DNA of 30,754 nucleotides, taken from Entrophospora sp. SA101 (lineage: Eukaryota; Glomeromycota; Glomeromycetes; Entrophosporales; Entrophosporaceae). The notes beneath the pieces were generated by a model. It searched no databases. It saw only the letters and a list, made by a program, of their open reading frames with translations, and was not told the origin of the DNA. The stretch is from positions 8,251 through 39,004 of the forward strand of contig CAUDNR010004049.1 of the NCBI GenBank assembly GCA_958430865.1, read 5' to 3'. Both the position numbers and the translations under genes were made by a program. This document shows positions 1 through 9,506 of this stretch, piece by piece. Each line of letters begins with the position of its first letter. The stretch's first letter is position 1.

Positions 1-587
1 TTTAATATGAAAATAAAATTTTTTGCCCCGATCGGCACTAATTAAGTTCTTTCCTTTATTCGTGGAACACGAATTAAGTAATTCAATTCGATAAGTCTGT
101 TTACTCGATAAGTCAGTCATATGAGCTCACCCCCACATGACCGACTTATCGAGTTTACATATGTATGACATAAATTTTGATTTAATTAGACTAATTTTTG
201 ATTGTAAATTTTTTCTCAAAACTGTCGTTGTGGTGCAGAAAGTTGTAGGGACTAGGTATATTTCACTATAAAATAAATCAGCAGTAATGCATCCTTAAAA
301 ATTAAAAAATGGTCATCTTCTTATTAATGGCAGCAAAAACTCTCTACCTTTCGATTACTTTATTATTGTTCTTTTCCAATTTTTAATTTTTAATACATCA
401 TCATATTTATCGATCGGAGTTTGTTTATTTTGTTTAAAATAGCATTAGTAATAAACTATTATATACAAACTTCATTATTAAGTTTCTTTTTTCCTTTTCT
501 TAAAACAAACCTTTCAGTATAAATAAATATACGCGTTATAATTTAATACACGCACAAAAAAAATAAAATATATCAACTTTTACAAAA
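1..587. other. Intergenic, 5' flank of the HMG-box gene
   Basis: AT-rich non-coding DNA with no convincing reading frame. Its one structured part is the hairpin at 103-154, listed separately. The last 100 bp before the ATG at 588 are pyrimidine- then A-rich, as is usual for fungal 5' leaders, but I see no clear TATA box or initiator. Confidence 0.5.
103..154. repeat. Near-perfect inverted repeat (18-nt arms)
   Basis: The left arm 103-120 (ACTCGATAAGTCAGTCAT) and right arm 137-154 (ATGACCGACTTATCGAGT) are reverse complements except for one position, separated by 16 nt. A further GATAAGTC lies just upstream near 89-96. It could be a remnant of a foldback transposon or a dyad binding site. It is 430 bp from the next ATG, so a core promoter role is unlikely. 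Confidence 0.7.
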
Positions 588-1222
588 ATGCCAAGACAAC
601 CTAAAAATTCAGCTGCTGCCACTAACAATCCTAGCAATTCCAATACTAATAAATCATCATCATCTGGCAAGGCGACAACAACAGCAGGCGCCAAACAGAA
701 ATCCGATCCTGGTAAAACCTCCACTACAAAGACCAAGAAAAGCTCTTCTGAACCTAAAAGAGCACTTAGCGCATATATGTTTTTTGTTCGTGGAAATAGA
801 GAAAAGGTTAAAGCCGAAAACCCTGAAGCAAAATTTGGTATTCGTCTTATTATATTGTTCTTGGAAATGTGTTTATATTATTACTTATATGTGAGGATTA
901 TTTGTCCATTGTTCATCAGGTGAAATCATGAAATTTCTTGGAGAAAAATGGAAGGCTTTGAATGATGAAGAAAAGGCTGTGAATATTCGTTTGTTATCTT
1001 TCGATAATCTTCTCGTAAACAAATTAATTGCTAATTTGTTATTATTATTATTATATTAAATTTAGCCTTATAACGAAATGGCCACAAATGATAAAAAACG
1101 TTACGCAGGTTTGTTTAATTTTTGAATTTTGAATATATTTAGAAAATTTACATTAATTTTTTTTTTAAATTAAAAATTTATTGATTAAAGACGAAAAGAC
1201 AACGGCAAATAATGTGAAATAA
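588..1222 (+). CDS. NHP6: NHP6-type HMG-box chromatin protein
   Basis: Predicted 127-aa protein from four exons: 588-837, 920-978, 1066-1108 and 1191-1222 (all GT-AG, frames continuous). The first ~55 residues are a Ser/Thr/Lys/Asn-rich disordered basic tail. A single HMG box follows, beginning [20 protein letters not shown] and running through [36 protein letters not shown], to the C-terminus. The order matches fungal NHP6/HMGB: PKRxLSAYM-F, the PEAxFGEI helix, the W of helix 2, and the YxxMAxxDKxRY helix. Family members bend DNA non-specifically in the nucleus and assist nucleosome reorganisation (with FACT) and Pol III transcription. The tail is longer than in yeast NHP6 (~93-99 aa). The reading frame runs past the first donor for 29 codons, which hides the gene unless the introns are removed. 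Confidence 0.93.
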
Positions 1223-1546
1223 AAATCCAGATCGAAGAGTTATCGGAAAATAATGGAAAAGAGTAATAAATTACTTTTTTTATGGCATAAATTTCTTTTT
1301 TAATTTTTTAAATGTTTCATAAATTATTTGCACTATTTATATATTAATATATAATTAAAATATGCAAGATTACACACAATAAATGAAATCTTTAATTTAT
1401 TTTTTCACTTAAAACAACAAAGAAAATAAAAAACTTTTATACATTAAATATATAAATAAAACATGTATATATACAGAACATATATATATATTAATAACAA
1501 GTCTAATGATAAAATAAAAATAAAAATTAAAAAACAATCATCCAAA
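1223..1546. other. Shared 3' region between convergent genes
   Basis: About 320 bp of A/T-rich DNA between the 3' ends of the HMG-box gene (+) and the MYND gene (-). It contains AATAAA-like and long A/T runs that could serve polyadenylation on both strands. I see no coding sequence. Confidence 0.5.
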
Positions 1547-2482
1547 TCAAGCTTTTTTGGAATCCTTTAATGTTGGGCATAATTTTCTATGTCCATTTTT
1601 CCAATCCTTTTTTTGACATTCTTTAGAACAATAATTCACACTAAAACAACTTGAACAAGCAAGTAATGCCGTATTCTTTTCTTCGGCATTCAAATCTTTA
1701 CGTGTTTGACTTCCACAACAATTGCATTTTTTCTCTTTGTTAGGAGGTTGTTGATTAGCATTTGAAGATAAAACAAGTAATCGTTGTAAGATGTGTGCTA
1801 ATTTATCTGCTTCTTTTTTAGAATCCTTTTCAACTACTTTTGAACCCTCTTCCTCTTTATCAATATTATTATTACTGTTGGTGGTAATGCCATCAATAAG
1901 ATTATTATGATGAGCATTATTATTATAATTACTTTTCTGTTCAAAATATGTTACTACAGTCCGTTTGACCTCTGAGATATCAGGAGGGTGTCCATACAAA
2001 TACTCGTAACGTTCTTCTGCTATTTTGGCCTTTTGATAATAATTTAATGCTTGCTGATTACGTAAACTATGTGACGCTTGTTTACGACTACTAGCTGTTG
2101 TTGTAGAATTGTTGTTCTGAATAGTGAGAGCAGCCAACGCGTATAAAGCATGCGAATAAGAAATCGAGTCTTTATTCGCCTTTTCAATATAAAGCTTGAA
2201 ATTACGTGCTGCTTCCATTCTATCACCTTGAGACATATGTATGGAACCTTGAATACTGTATGCATCCACAAAATCAGGTTTAATTGAAACCAATCGTTCG
2301 AGATCTTTAATACAAGATTTGTGATCATTAAGATTAAAATGACATATTGCACGTAGATGATAAAGTCTTGGGTGAAGTTGTGACTCAAGTTGATTCAGTG
2401 CTATATTAAGAGTTTGAATACAAAACGAAAATTGTCTTCCATTGTAAAGGAGCCAAATAACTAGTATAAGTGACCTTTCGAA

Positions 2483-2514
<32 letters not shown>

Positions 2515-3569
2515 TTGTGTGTGTAATTTTTTTCCAAAAAAAAAATTTTTTAAATTATAATTTAATACATATAAAATTTACTAATAAATAATTTTATTAT
2601 TAAAATACATCATCAATAAATGAAGTCTTACTCTTTTGTGAATTCTGGTTCATGTGTTGTCGACGTCTCATCGTTTTCTTTTTTCTCGTTTTCATCTCCC
2701 CACTGAAGTTTTGATAATTTTTCATATTGTTGTGCCAAATTCATGATTCTAGATGACATGTCAGTAGCCTTTTCATCTATTAAAAATGCTTCTACAAGAT
2801 ATTTGGTAGATTCCAATATTTTTTGTTCATATTCTTTCAGTGTTTTTTCCTCAGAATCAGTTGGAATTTCTTCCGCAATTTTACTCCCTTTTAAAAACAA
2901 TTCTTTTGCTTTGAAATACTTTTTCAATGAATAAATCAAATATTATATACATGTTGTCATAAATTAAAATTTTATTAACCATATTGCAAATTAAATTGTT
3001 TTTGATAAATACAATACCTCCTCAACTTCTGGATCATTGGTCTCTTTTCTTTTATCTCGAGCTTCAAGTAAATCATAATCTTGAGGCTTGACAGGCTGTT
3101 GATCAGGCTGTTGATCTGAAGCATGAGTCGTAAAGGGTAAATTTGTCTGATGTTCATAGTCATGGTCGTGGCCATGATCGTGGCCGTGGTCATGAGAATG
3201 GTCGTGAGAGTGGTCGTGAGAGTGGTCGTGAGGGTGGTCGTGAGAGTGGTCGTGAGGGTGGTCGTGAGGGTGGTCGTGAGAATGGTCGTGAGGGTGGTCG
3301 TGAGAATGGTCGTGAGGGTGTTTTTCAATCTCATGATGAGGGTAAGAAAGAACTTTGTCATCTTTTTTTTGTAATTGTTGTTCTACCTCAAGGTGCTGAG
3401 ACTCATTTTCAATATTTTCAATGGTGGTGATAGCCGGTTCAACCTTATCAATATTTTCAGATGTAATGGCTGATTCAGCTTTATCAATATTTTCAGATGT
3501 AATGGCTGATTCAGCTTTATCAATATTTTCAACGGTGGTCATAGCTGGTCCAGCTCTATCATCGGCCAT
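1547..3569 (-). CDS. TPR/MYND zinc-finger protein with His-Asp repeat N-tail
   Basis: Predicted 588-aa protein from three exons: 3569-3018, 2918-2632 and 2474-1547, with phases 0 and 2 matching across both introns. Residues 14-50 carry tandem copies of ENIDKAESAITS. Residues ~77-141 are an (HDHS/HDHP)n tract. The middle resembles tetratricopeptide helices: YFKAKELFLKGSKIAEE near 185, then the LYHLRAICHFNLNDHKSCIKD and PDFVDAYSIQGSIHMSQGD regions. The C-terminus is a MYND finger: CNCC, CSSC, YCSKEC, then H and C in HRKLC. MYND fingers bind proline-rich peptides in chromatin and chaperone partners; TPRs also bind partners. The His-rich tract could bind Zn, Ni or Cu, which is inference. Intron 2 contains a long GT/CA microsatellite. 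I do not recognise a specific orthologue. An alternative reading as two genes is unlikely because both intron phases fit. Confidence 0.82.
2489..2524. repeat. (GT)n microsatellite in an intron
   Basis: An almost uninterrupted GT run of about 34 nt, one T interruption near 2515. It lies inside the second intron of the MYND gene, just upstream (transcript-wise CA-rich) of a possible length-variable splice region. Confidence 0.9.
3146..3341 (-). repeat. 12-bp coding minisatellite (His-Asp tract)
   Basis: Tandem 12-nt units of the type GGTCGTGAGAGT/GGTCGTGAGGGT on the + strand, roughly 13-15 copies with one or two variable positions. On the minus strand they encode the (HDHS/HDHP/HDHG)n tract of the MYND protein. 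The third-base changes alter only every fourth residue (S, P or G), so selection or repeat turnover keeps the HDH core. Confidence 0.88.
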
Positions 3570-4165
3570 GTTAAAACCAAAAAATAATATTTATAAAAAA
3601 AATTAAAAGTATTTTATATATTATAATTTTTTTTTCTTTTAAGTTTCGGAGTTTAATGCTAGTTTTTTCATTTAAACATTGATACATTGAGATGACGAAT
3701 TGAATGTATTTATCCGTGTAACAACATCTTTTAGTGACGTCCCATAAACATGGAATGCCCAAATGAGACGTCATTATTCTGAAGTACATTTGATACTATG
3801 ATGGTAGTAATGAAGTAAGCAAGTAAGAAAATAGTAAATGGGAAATTGTTGGCATGTATAGTACAGTATTTGATTTTGATTTTAAATTGAAGTTCTATCC
3901 CTAAAATTTCTAGAATTGCTGTTTTATTTCAAGTTAAAATAACACAGTGTTAACTTTAACAGAAGCTATTTTGTATAAAGCGATGGATGGTGTATTTATT
4001 GAACGCGTGTTATTGGATTAAATGATTAAATGGTATTTTAAAATATATATAATCTATGTATATATATATATATATATCTGGAGGGAAAGCGTTTTTTTTA
4101 TCAGCTTCTCAAAATATTGGTTTTTTCACGTATTTATATAAAATACCACTGATAAAAAAATGTAA
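3570..4165. other. Intergenic, promoter side of the MYND gene
   Basis: No gene recognised. It contains a TA-dinucleotide run near 4058-4077 and two TGACGTC/GACGTC motifs (near 3734 and 3767) resembling CRE/ATF-type sites 165-200 bp upstream of the MYND ATG on the minus strand. The motif match is seen in the sequence; any regulatory role is inference. Confidence 0.45.
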
Positions 4166-5022
4166 TTATAGCTTTTTCGTAAAAGCTGATTGAAATTTTC
4201 TATAATATCCTTTGTCTGAATAATCAATTGTTCGTTTAGTAAATCTTTTTGGTCGAAATCTACGATAATTTTCATAGTCATCGTTTCTTTTTCTTTTTAA
4301 ATTCGTTTTATTACCATAATCATCATCATCATAATCATCTTCTTCTTCTTCATTATTTTCATCAACATATTCACTATCACCATCACTGCCACCATCACCT
4401 TCATTTTTATCTTCATTGTTATCTTCCTCAATGTATTCACCATCTTTTTCGTTTTCGCTATTATTATCTTCATTAACATCTTCATCGCCGTAATCATCAT
4501 CACGATTAATATGAAAACGATTAACATCAACAGTAACATTGCGATGAATTATTTTATTTAGAAGAATATTATTATTATTATCGCCATTATTATTATTAGT
4601 TTTATCATTCGTTATCTTGTTATTGAAAGCAGATTCATATTTTCTATAATAATTTTCTTCAGAATAGTCAATCCTTTTTCTAGCTAATCTTTTAGGGATT
4701 CTTTTAATTTCATTATTATTACTACTACTAGTTGACACATTTGAATCTTCATCTTCATCTCCAACTTCACTTTCAACTTCACTTTCACCCTCACCTTCAC
4801 CTTCACTCTCACCTTCACCCTCACCTTCACCTTCATCTTCATCTTCCTCCTCCTCCTCCTCACCATCATTATCCTCCTCTTCCGCCTCGTCCTCTTCCTC
4901 TTCTATATATTCGCTGTTTTTCTCCAAATTATTCTATTTTTTTAAAAAAAAAAAATCAATTCTAATATTCTAATATCTTAAAAATTAAAGAAATATCCAA
5001 CCTCTTCTCCAGCTTGTTCCAT
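4166..5022 (-). CDS. Acidic low-complexity protein with a duplicated module
   Basis: Predicted 262-aa protein from exons 5022-5002 and 4933-4166 (phase-0 intron). The long frame has no ATG at its upstream end, so I start it at the ATG at 5022 in a small first exon. The upstream frame is also open for ~16 codons, so a longer 5' end is possible. The protein is two copies of one module: an EYIEE-type start, a Glu/Asp/Gly-rich stretch, then a basic motif. The basic motifs are PKRLARKRIDYSEENYYRKY (spliced residues ~87-106) and PKRFTKRTIDYSDKGYYRKF (~235-254), each followed by (E/Q)SAF. Basic KRKR-like clusters suggest nuclear localisation. I do not recognise the family; an acidic chromatin or chaperone-like role is only a guess. 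It is divergent from the Pelota gene, with 195 bp between the two ATGs. Confidence 0.72.
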
Positions 5023-5217
5023 CTCAATAAAATTTTCAAAATCTTTGACTTTTATTTGGTACCTTCAAAAGTATACACTCTTCAGTTTGTAACATGTTGA
5101 TCATCAAATTCTCGAAATTTGCCGAGTTTTTCTGAAGTTTTACCGATTATTTTTACGAATAAAATGATGATAAAATAAAATATTTTAATTTTTATTTAAT
5201 AACTTGATTTTAAAAAA
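5023..5217. promoter_or_regulatory. Short divergent promoter region
   Basis: Only 195 bp separate the ATG of the acidic protein (minus) from the ATG of Pelota (plus). Both must share this region unless the acidic gene has further 5' exons here. A frame on the minus strand (about 5060-5150) is open and has a possible donor, so part of it may be 5' exon of the acidic gene. No specific factor site recognised. Confidence 0.4.
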
Positions 5218-7259
5218 ATGAAACTAATAGGAAAACATATTGAAAAAGATCGTTCGGTATATATATATATGTTTGAATTTATCTGTTTATTATTTAGTTA
5301 AATCCCATTTGAATTTTAAAATTCTATTTTTTCCTAGGGTTGTGTTACACTTTGTCCTGAGGAAATGGAAGATATGTGGCATGTTTATAATTTAATTACA
5401 GTTGGTGATAAACTTAAAGCAACAACATTACGGTAATAGAGTTGACATTATGTGTGTGTGTGTGTGTGTATTTATGGAATATTTCTATTTATGTCTAATT
5501 TATTTGATTAAAATTGTTTAGCCGAGTTCAAAGAGAAAATTCAACTGGTACAGTTGATTCTCAACGTATAAGATTAACTTTGGGAATATCAGTAAACAAC
5601 ATTGATTTTGATCCACAAGGAGGAATTTTAAGAATCAGAGGTCGAGTAATATTAGAAAATAAACATGTTAAAGTGAGTGTGATTCATATTATTGATACTT
5701 TAAATATATATTTATATGCTTTACGTATGTAAATTATATATATATATATATTTCAGATGGGATCATATCATACGATCGATCTTGAATTGAATCGAAATTT
5801 TACTTTAGCAAAACCTGAATGGGATGTAATTTCATTGGAACGTATCCAAGAAGCATGCGATATTACGAAGCAAGCTGATATTGCTGCAATAGTTTTGCAA
5901 GAAGGTTGGTCATTTAAATAATTGGTTGTTAATTAAATTTTAAGAGTATTATAAAAAATAAAATATATATACTTTTATTTTGCAGGATTGGCAAATATAT
6001 GTTTGGTAACTCAAAATATGACTATTGTAAGGCAACGCATTGAACAATCAATTCCACGTAAAAGAAATGGCCACATAAAAAATTATGAAAAAGTAAGCAA
6101 CGACTTGAATTCGATGATCACAAATATTAATATAATTTCTCCTTGATTAAAAACATAATATATATATATTCTATTCTATTTAGGGCTTAACAAAATTTTT
6201 TGAGCAAGTTATGCAAGGCATCGAACGACATATAAGTTTTGATGTGGTAAAAGTTGTTATAATAGCTAGTCCGGGATTTGTCAAGGTATGAAATGGGTGA
6301 GTATATCACTGATATTTTATAAATTTATTGTAGAATGAATATCAATTTTTATATTTTTTAATTTATATAAAAATGTTTAGGATCAACTTTATGAATATGT
6401 TTTTGCTGAGGCTGTGGTATGATTTATTTTCAATAAAACTTTTAGAAATATATATTATTGTTTAAAACTATTTACCATTAAACAATCTAAAATAAAATGT
6501 TTTAACTAGAAACAAGATAAAAGACAATTAATTGAAAATCGATCAAAATTTATACTTGTACATTGTTCATCAGGTCATAAACATGCGCTTCAAGAAGTAT
6601 TACAAGATTCAGCAATCCAAGGTCAACTTGCTAACACAAAGTATGCTCAAGAAGTAACAGCTCTTGACAAGTTTTATAAAATGCTTAATGAAGATCCTGA
6701 TAGAGCTTTCTATGGATGGAAACATGTTAAAAAAGCAGAAGAAAGAGGCGCAATTGGAACTTTATTACTTTCTGATGAACTATTTAGGTGAGTATATATA
6801 TTTATATTCATTCAAGTTTAGATTATTTTTACCATTCATTACTAAATATTTATAAAAAAAATTCTTTTTATCAGAGCTGCTAATATTCAAACTCGGAGAA
6901 AGTATATTAGTCTTGTTGGATCAGTCCGTTCAACAGGTGGTAAAGTACTTATATTTTCTAGTTTACATATATCAGGAGAACGTAAGTCATTCACTAAATG
7001 AAATCATATAAAGTATAAAATTATTTATATATATATATATATTTATTTATTATTAACTTATTATATTAATTATTACAATGAAATTATAGAACTTAATCAA
7101 TTAACGGGTGTTGCGGCAATTTTAAATTTTCCTTTACCAGACATTGAATCAGAGGATGAGGAGGAGGAAGCACAAGATGAAGTGGAAGAAGAGGAAGTAA
7201 ATAATGATATAAGTACCAATGAGAACAATGCTAGTATTAATGAAGAAGTTTTTTATTGA
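5218..7259 (+). CDS. DOM34: Pelota/Dom34 ribosome-rescue factor
   Basis: Predicted 410-aa protein from ten exons: 5218-5256, 5338-5432, 5522-5672, 5757-5904, 5986-6092, 6184-6285, 6381-6416, 6510-6787, 6875-6981, 7090-7259. Every junction is GT-AG and in frame. The start [13 protein letters not shown], then [17 protein letters not shown], matches the Pelota/Dom34 N-terminal Sm-like domain. The central domain contains [20 protein letters not shown] and the stretch around [14 protein letters not shown]. It lacks the GGQ of eRF1, as expected of this family. The C-terminal domain includes [19 protein letters not shown] and [20 protein letters not shown]. An acidic tail ends the protein. With Hbs1, Pelota binds the empty A site of stalled ribosomes and promotes no-go and non-stop mRNA decay. 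Length and domain order are normal for the family (~385-400 aa), so it should be functional. Confidence 0.97.
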
Positions 7260-7849
7260 AGTGATATAAAAAGTTATAATTGTATTTTTGTAATTTTGGT
7301 TTATTTTTTAAAATTAAAAATAATTTATTTTCAGCAATAGCAATAGTAATAGGTAGATCCAGTCAAGTTTTAGCGGCGAAATTTCAAAATTTTCGACCAT
7401 CCCAAATATGATTTTTTTTACCGAAGGAGAAAATTCATGTCAAAAAATTTCTCCAAAGAAAAATGCAAACTGATAATTATAGTTTATTAGTTAATACCAA
7501 TCAAAAGATAACAAAAACAAAAAAACAAAAAAAAATAGATATAACGAATGTTCTTCCCTATATCTAAAAAATCTTCTTATTATCGGAATTGATTTTTTGT
7601 GTAATAACTTATAATTGGCCCTTTAATCGGAAGAATTAGAAAAAGAGAATAAAAAACAGACATATAGAGTCATCCTCTATATGAAAATGTAATTAGTAAA
7701 TAAAAATGTTAATCATATACGTTACACGACACCCAATATACAAACTGGCCCGTCATCTCACTTTAAATTCAATTGGTGGCCACCAAAACCACTATACAAA
7801 CCTAAATTTATATTTATATACTATCAAAGTAGTTCAGTAAAAAGTGAAG

Positions 7850-8105
7850 TATTAGCCATAGAATTTTTTTTTGCATTTGGTAAAACATATGCTCACTTTA
7901 AAAATAACAAATTTAAACCAAATCATTTAACGACCATTAGAAAATAATAAGAAATCATACTAATATAAAACTCAGGTTCTACTTAATATTTTAACATTCA
8001 AGCTAGTAATTCGAATAAATCATTTTTATTTATTTAATTAAATTATTTTTTTGCATATAGAAGGTACATTTATAAACGTTAATCATATATAACTCTTACA
8101 CTTTG
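7850..8105 (+). repeat. Dispersed repeat A, copy 1
   Basis: About 255 bp matching 17186-17440 in the same orientation. Shared landmarks in order: TAGCCATAGAA-like start, GCATTTGGTAAA, TCACTTT, AACAAATTTAAA, CAGGTTCT, TTAATATT, CTAGTTAGTAATT-like, GAATAAAT, AGAAGGTAC, TTAATCATAT, AACTCTTACA. Copies differ by many substitutions and small indels, so the duplication is old. No coding potential and no terminal inverted repeats seen. Confidence 0.75.
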
Positions 8106-8389
8106 GATGACTATTCTCTAGTTCTAAATAATGTAAACGATCACAGGATCAAAAGAAGCTACGAGTAATGATTGTAGAGTTGGTTGGATTGGTGTGTGGT
8201 GTGTTATTTATTAGTCTATGATGAACGCGTAAACAAATAATATTTAAGATTTAATATTCATTCATTCATTAGACAAGAATTGTGCAATAGTTTAATATAT
8301 ATATGTATATATTCAGTGGGTGTTAAAGGATATGTTTTTTTTCCGATAATTAAGATTACCGGGTTGTAACGGGTTAACGTTTACTATTA

Positions 8390-8440
8390 GTATTATTATT
8401 ATTATTATTATGAGGTTGTTAACGGACTACAGTTAGCTTA

Positions 8441-8471
<31 letters not shown>

Positions 8472-8510
8472 ATTATTATTATTATTATAATAATAATAGT
8501 AATATGATTT
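8390..8510. repeat. ATT/TTA microsatellite cluster
   Basis: Two runs of TTA/ATT trinucleotides (about 8392-8410 and 8442-8485) followed by a short AAT run (8487-8503). The ATT run and the AAT run can fold on each other into an AT hairpin. Confidence 0.85.
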
Positions 8511-8700
8511 GGTATTAGTACGTTAACAATAATATTAATGATATTATTTTTTTTTCAATGGTGAAGTGAGTGAGTGAGGCCTTGTGACCGACCGTCTAAA
8601 AATCTAATATTTTAATAATATTTTCCTAAAATAAAATTAACATCCTTTATTTATCACAATCTTTCAATCCTTTTGGGGAAAAACAATTATGTGTTATTGA

Positions 8701-8873
8701 TGTTCATCAATTATTATTTAAAAAATCTTTTTTCGTTGAGAAACATTGCTGGTTTGTCTTCAAATGAACAACCAATTGCCATTAAAAAAAACAGTCAAAA
8801 GCGTAGTAGAACGTGGATTTATTTCAAAAGTAGTGAAAACGATCAAAAAGAACTGGTAAAATTTGTTCATTCT
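8701..8873 (+). pseudogene. Possible BED-finger transposase fragment
   Basis: A 57-codon open frame from ATG 8701. Its C-terminal part, KKNSQKRSRTWIYFKSS, resembles the basic-aromatic start of BED-type zinc fingers of hAT transposases (K/R-S-x-x-W-x-YF). The cysteine and histidine ligands that should follow are absent before the stop. At best it is a truncated relic in a repeat-rich gap, and chance is a real alternative. Confidence 0.25.
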
Positions 8874-9506
8874 TAAATTATGTTAATATTTTATTATTAA
8901 TATGTTAATTCGTGATCCTTTTAAGAAGGAAAGGTTTTTGTTAATGATCGGCGGGGTACATTGATATGGGGTATTTGTCTCAACTATAGGTGTATTTTAT
9001 TGCATATTTTTTTATTGTAAAATATCGTGCGAATTTTTTTAGCAACATCGACGACATGTTATAAAATTATCCAATCGATTCCTTTATGAATCAACAGATA
9101 AGCCTGCTATAACAAAATCTAATGATTAAAATTTTATCAAGTAACATTGGTATGGTTTCTAAGCTAAAAAATGTTCTTCGTGATAGATTACACGTGGTGG
9201 GGATCTTAACTCAAAGTCATCCAGGTGGTGTGGGTGGGTCTTTCTATTATAAAAGCAAACTTTCTGTAACTATATAATAGAGATCAAAATTTATTACATG
9301 CATCAATTAATCCCTTTGAAACATTTATTTAGTAGAATGCTAATATCACATAATCATAGAAATGACCAACAAATTTCAAAGAACAATAAAACTCCATTTA
9401 CGGCAAAGATTTACAATTAAAGAGATGGCGGTGTTACAATTAAAAAAACTGGTTAAAAAAATATCTAAAAAAAAAAATTTTAATAAAAAAGACTTCATTG
9501 AACACA

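Larger units (their letters stand above)
7260..9506. other. Long intergenic region with repeats and relics
   Basis: No intact gene recognised. It contains a copy of dispersed repeat A (7850-8105), ATT/TTA trinucleotide runs (8390-8510) and a short reading frame at 8701-8873. Near the end, a 55-codon frame (9362-9529) overlaps the Nudix start in another frame. It could be an upstream ORF or, if spliced 9430 to 9492, an N-terminal extension of the Nudix protein. Confidence 0.5.

Noticed and set aside
588..923. 111-aa reading of the HMG-box gene ending in a hydrophobic tail
   Set aside because: The tail after KFG is intron 1 read through; splicing restores the rest of the HMG box.
3143..3430. 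Arg/Gly/Glu and Val/Met repeat frames on the + strand over the His-Asp array
   Set aside because: They are the same 12-bp repeat read in other frames; the minus-strand frame connects by phase to the TPR/MYND exons.
4249..4965. His-rich and Leu-rich frames opposite the acidic gene
   Set aside because: They are antisense or shifted readings of GAA/GAT-rich codons.
8673..8700. Extending the 8701 frame upstream from a TTG
   Set aside because: TTG is not a credible start in a nuclear fungal gene; the frame was kept only from the ATG.
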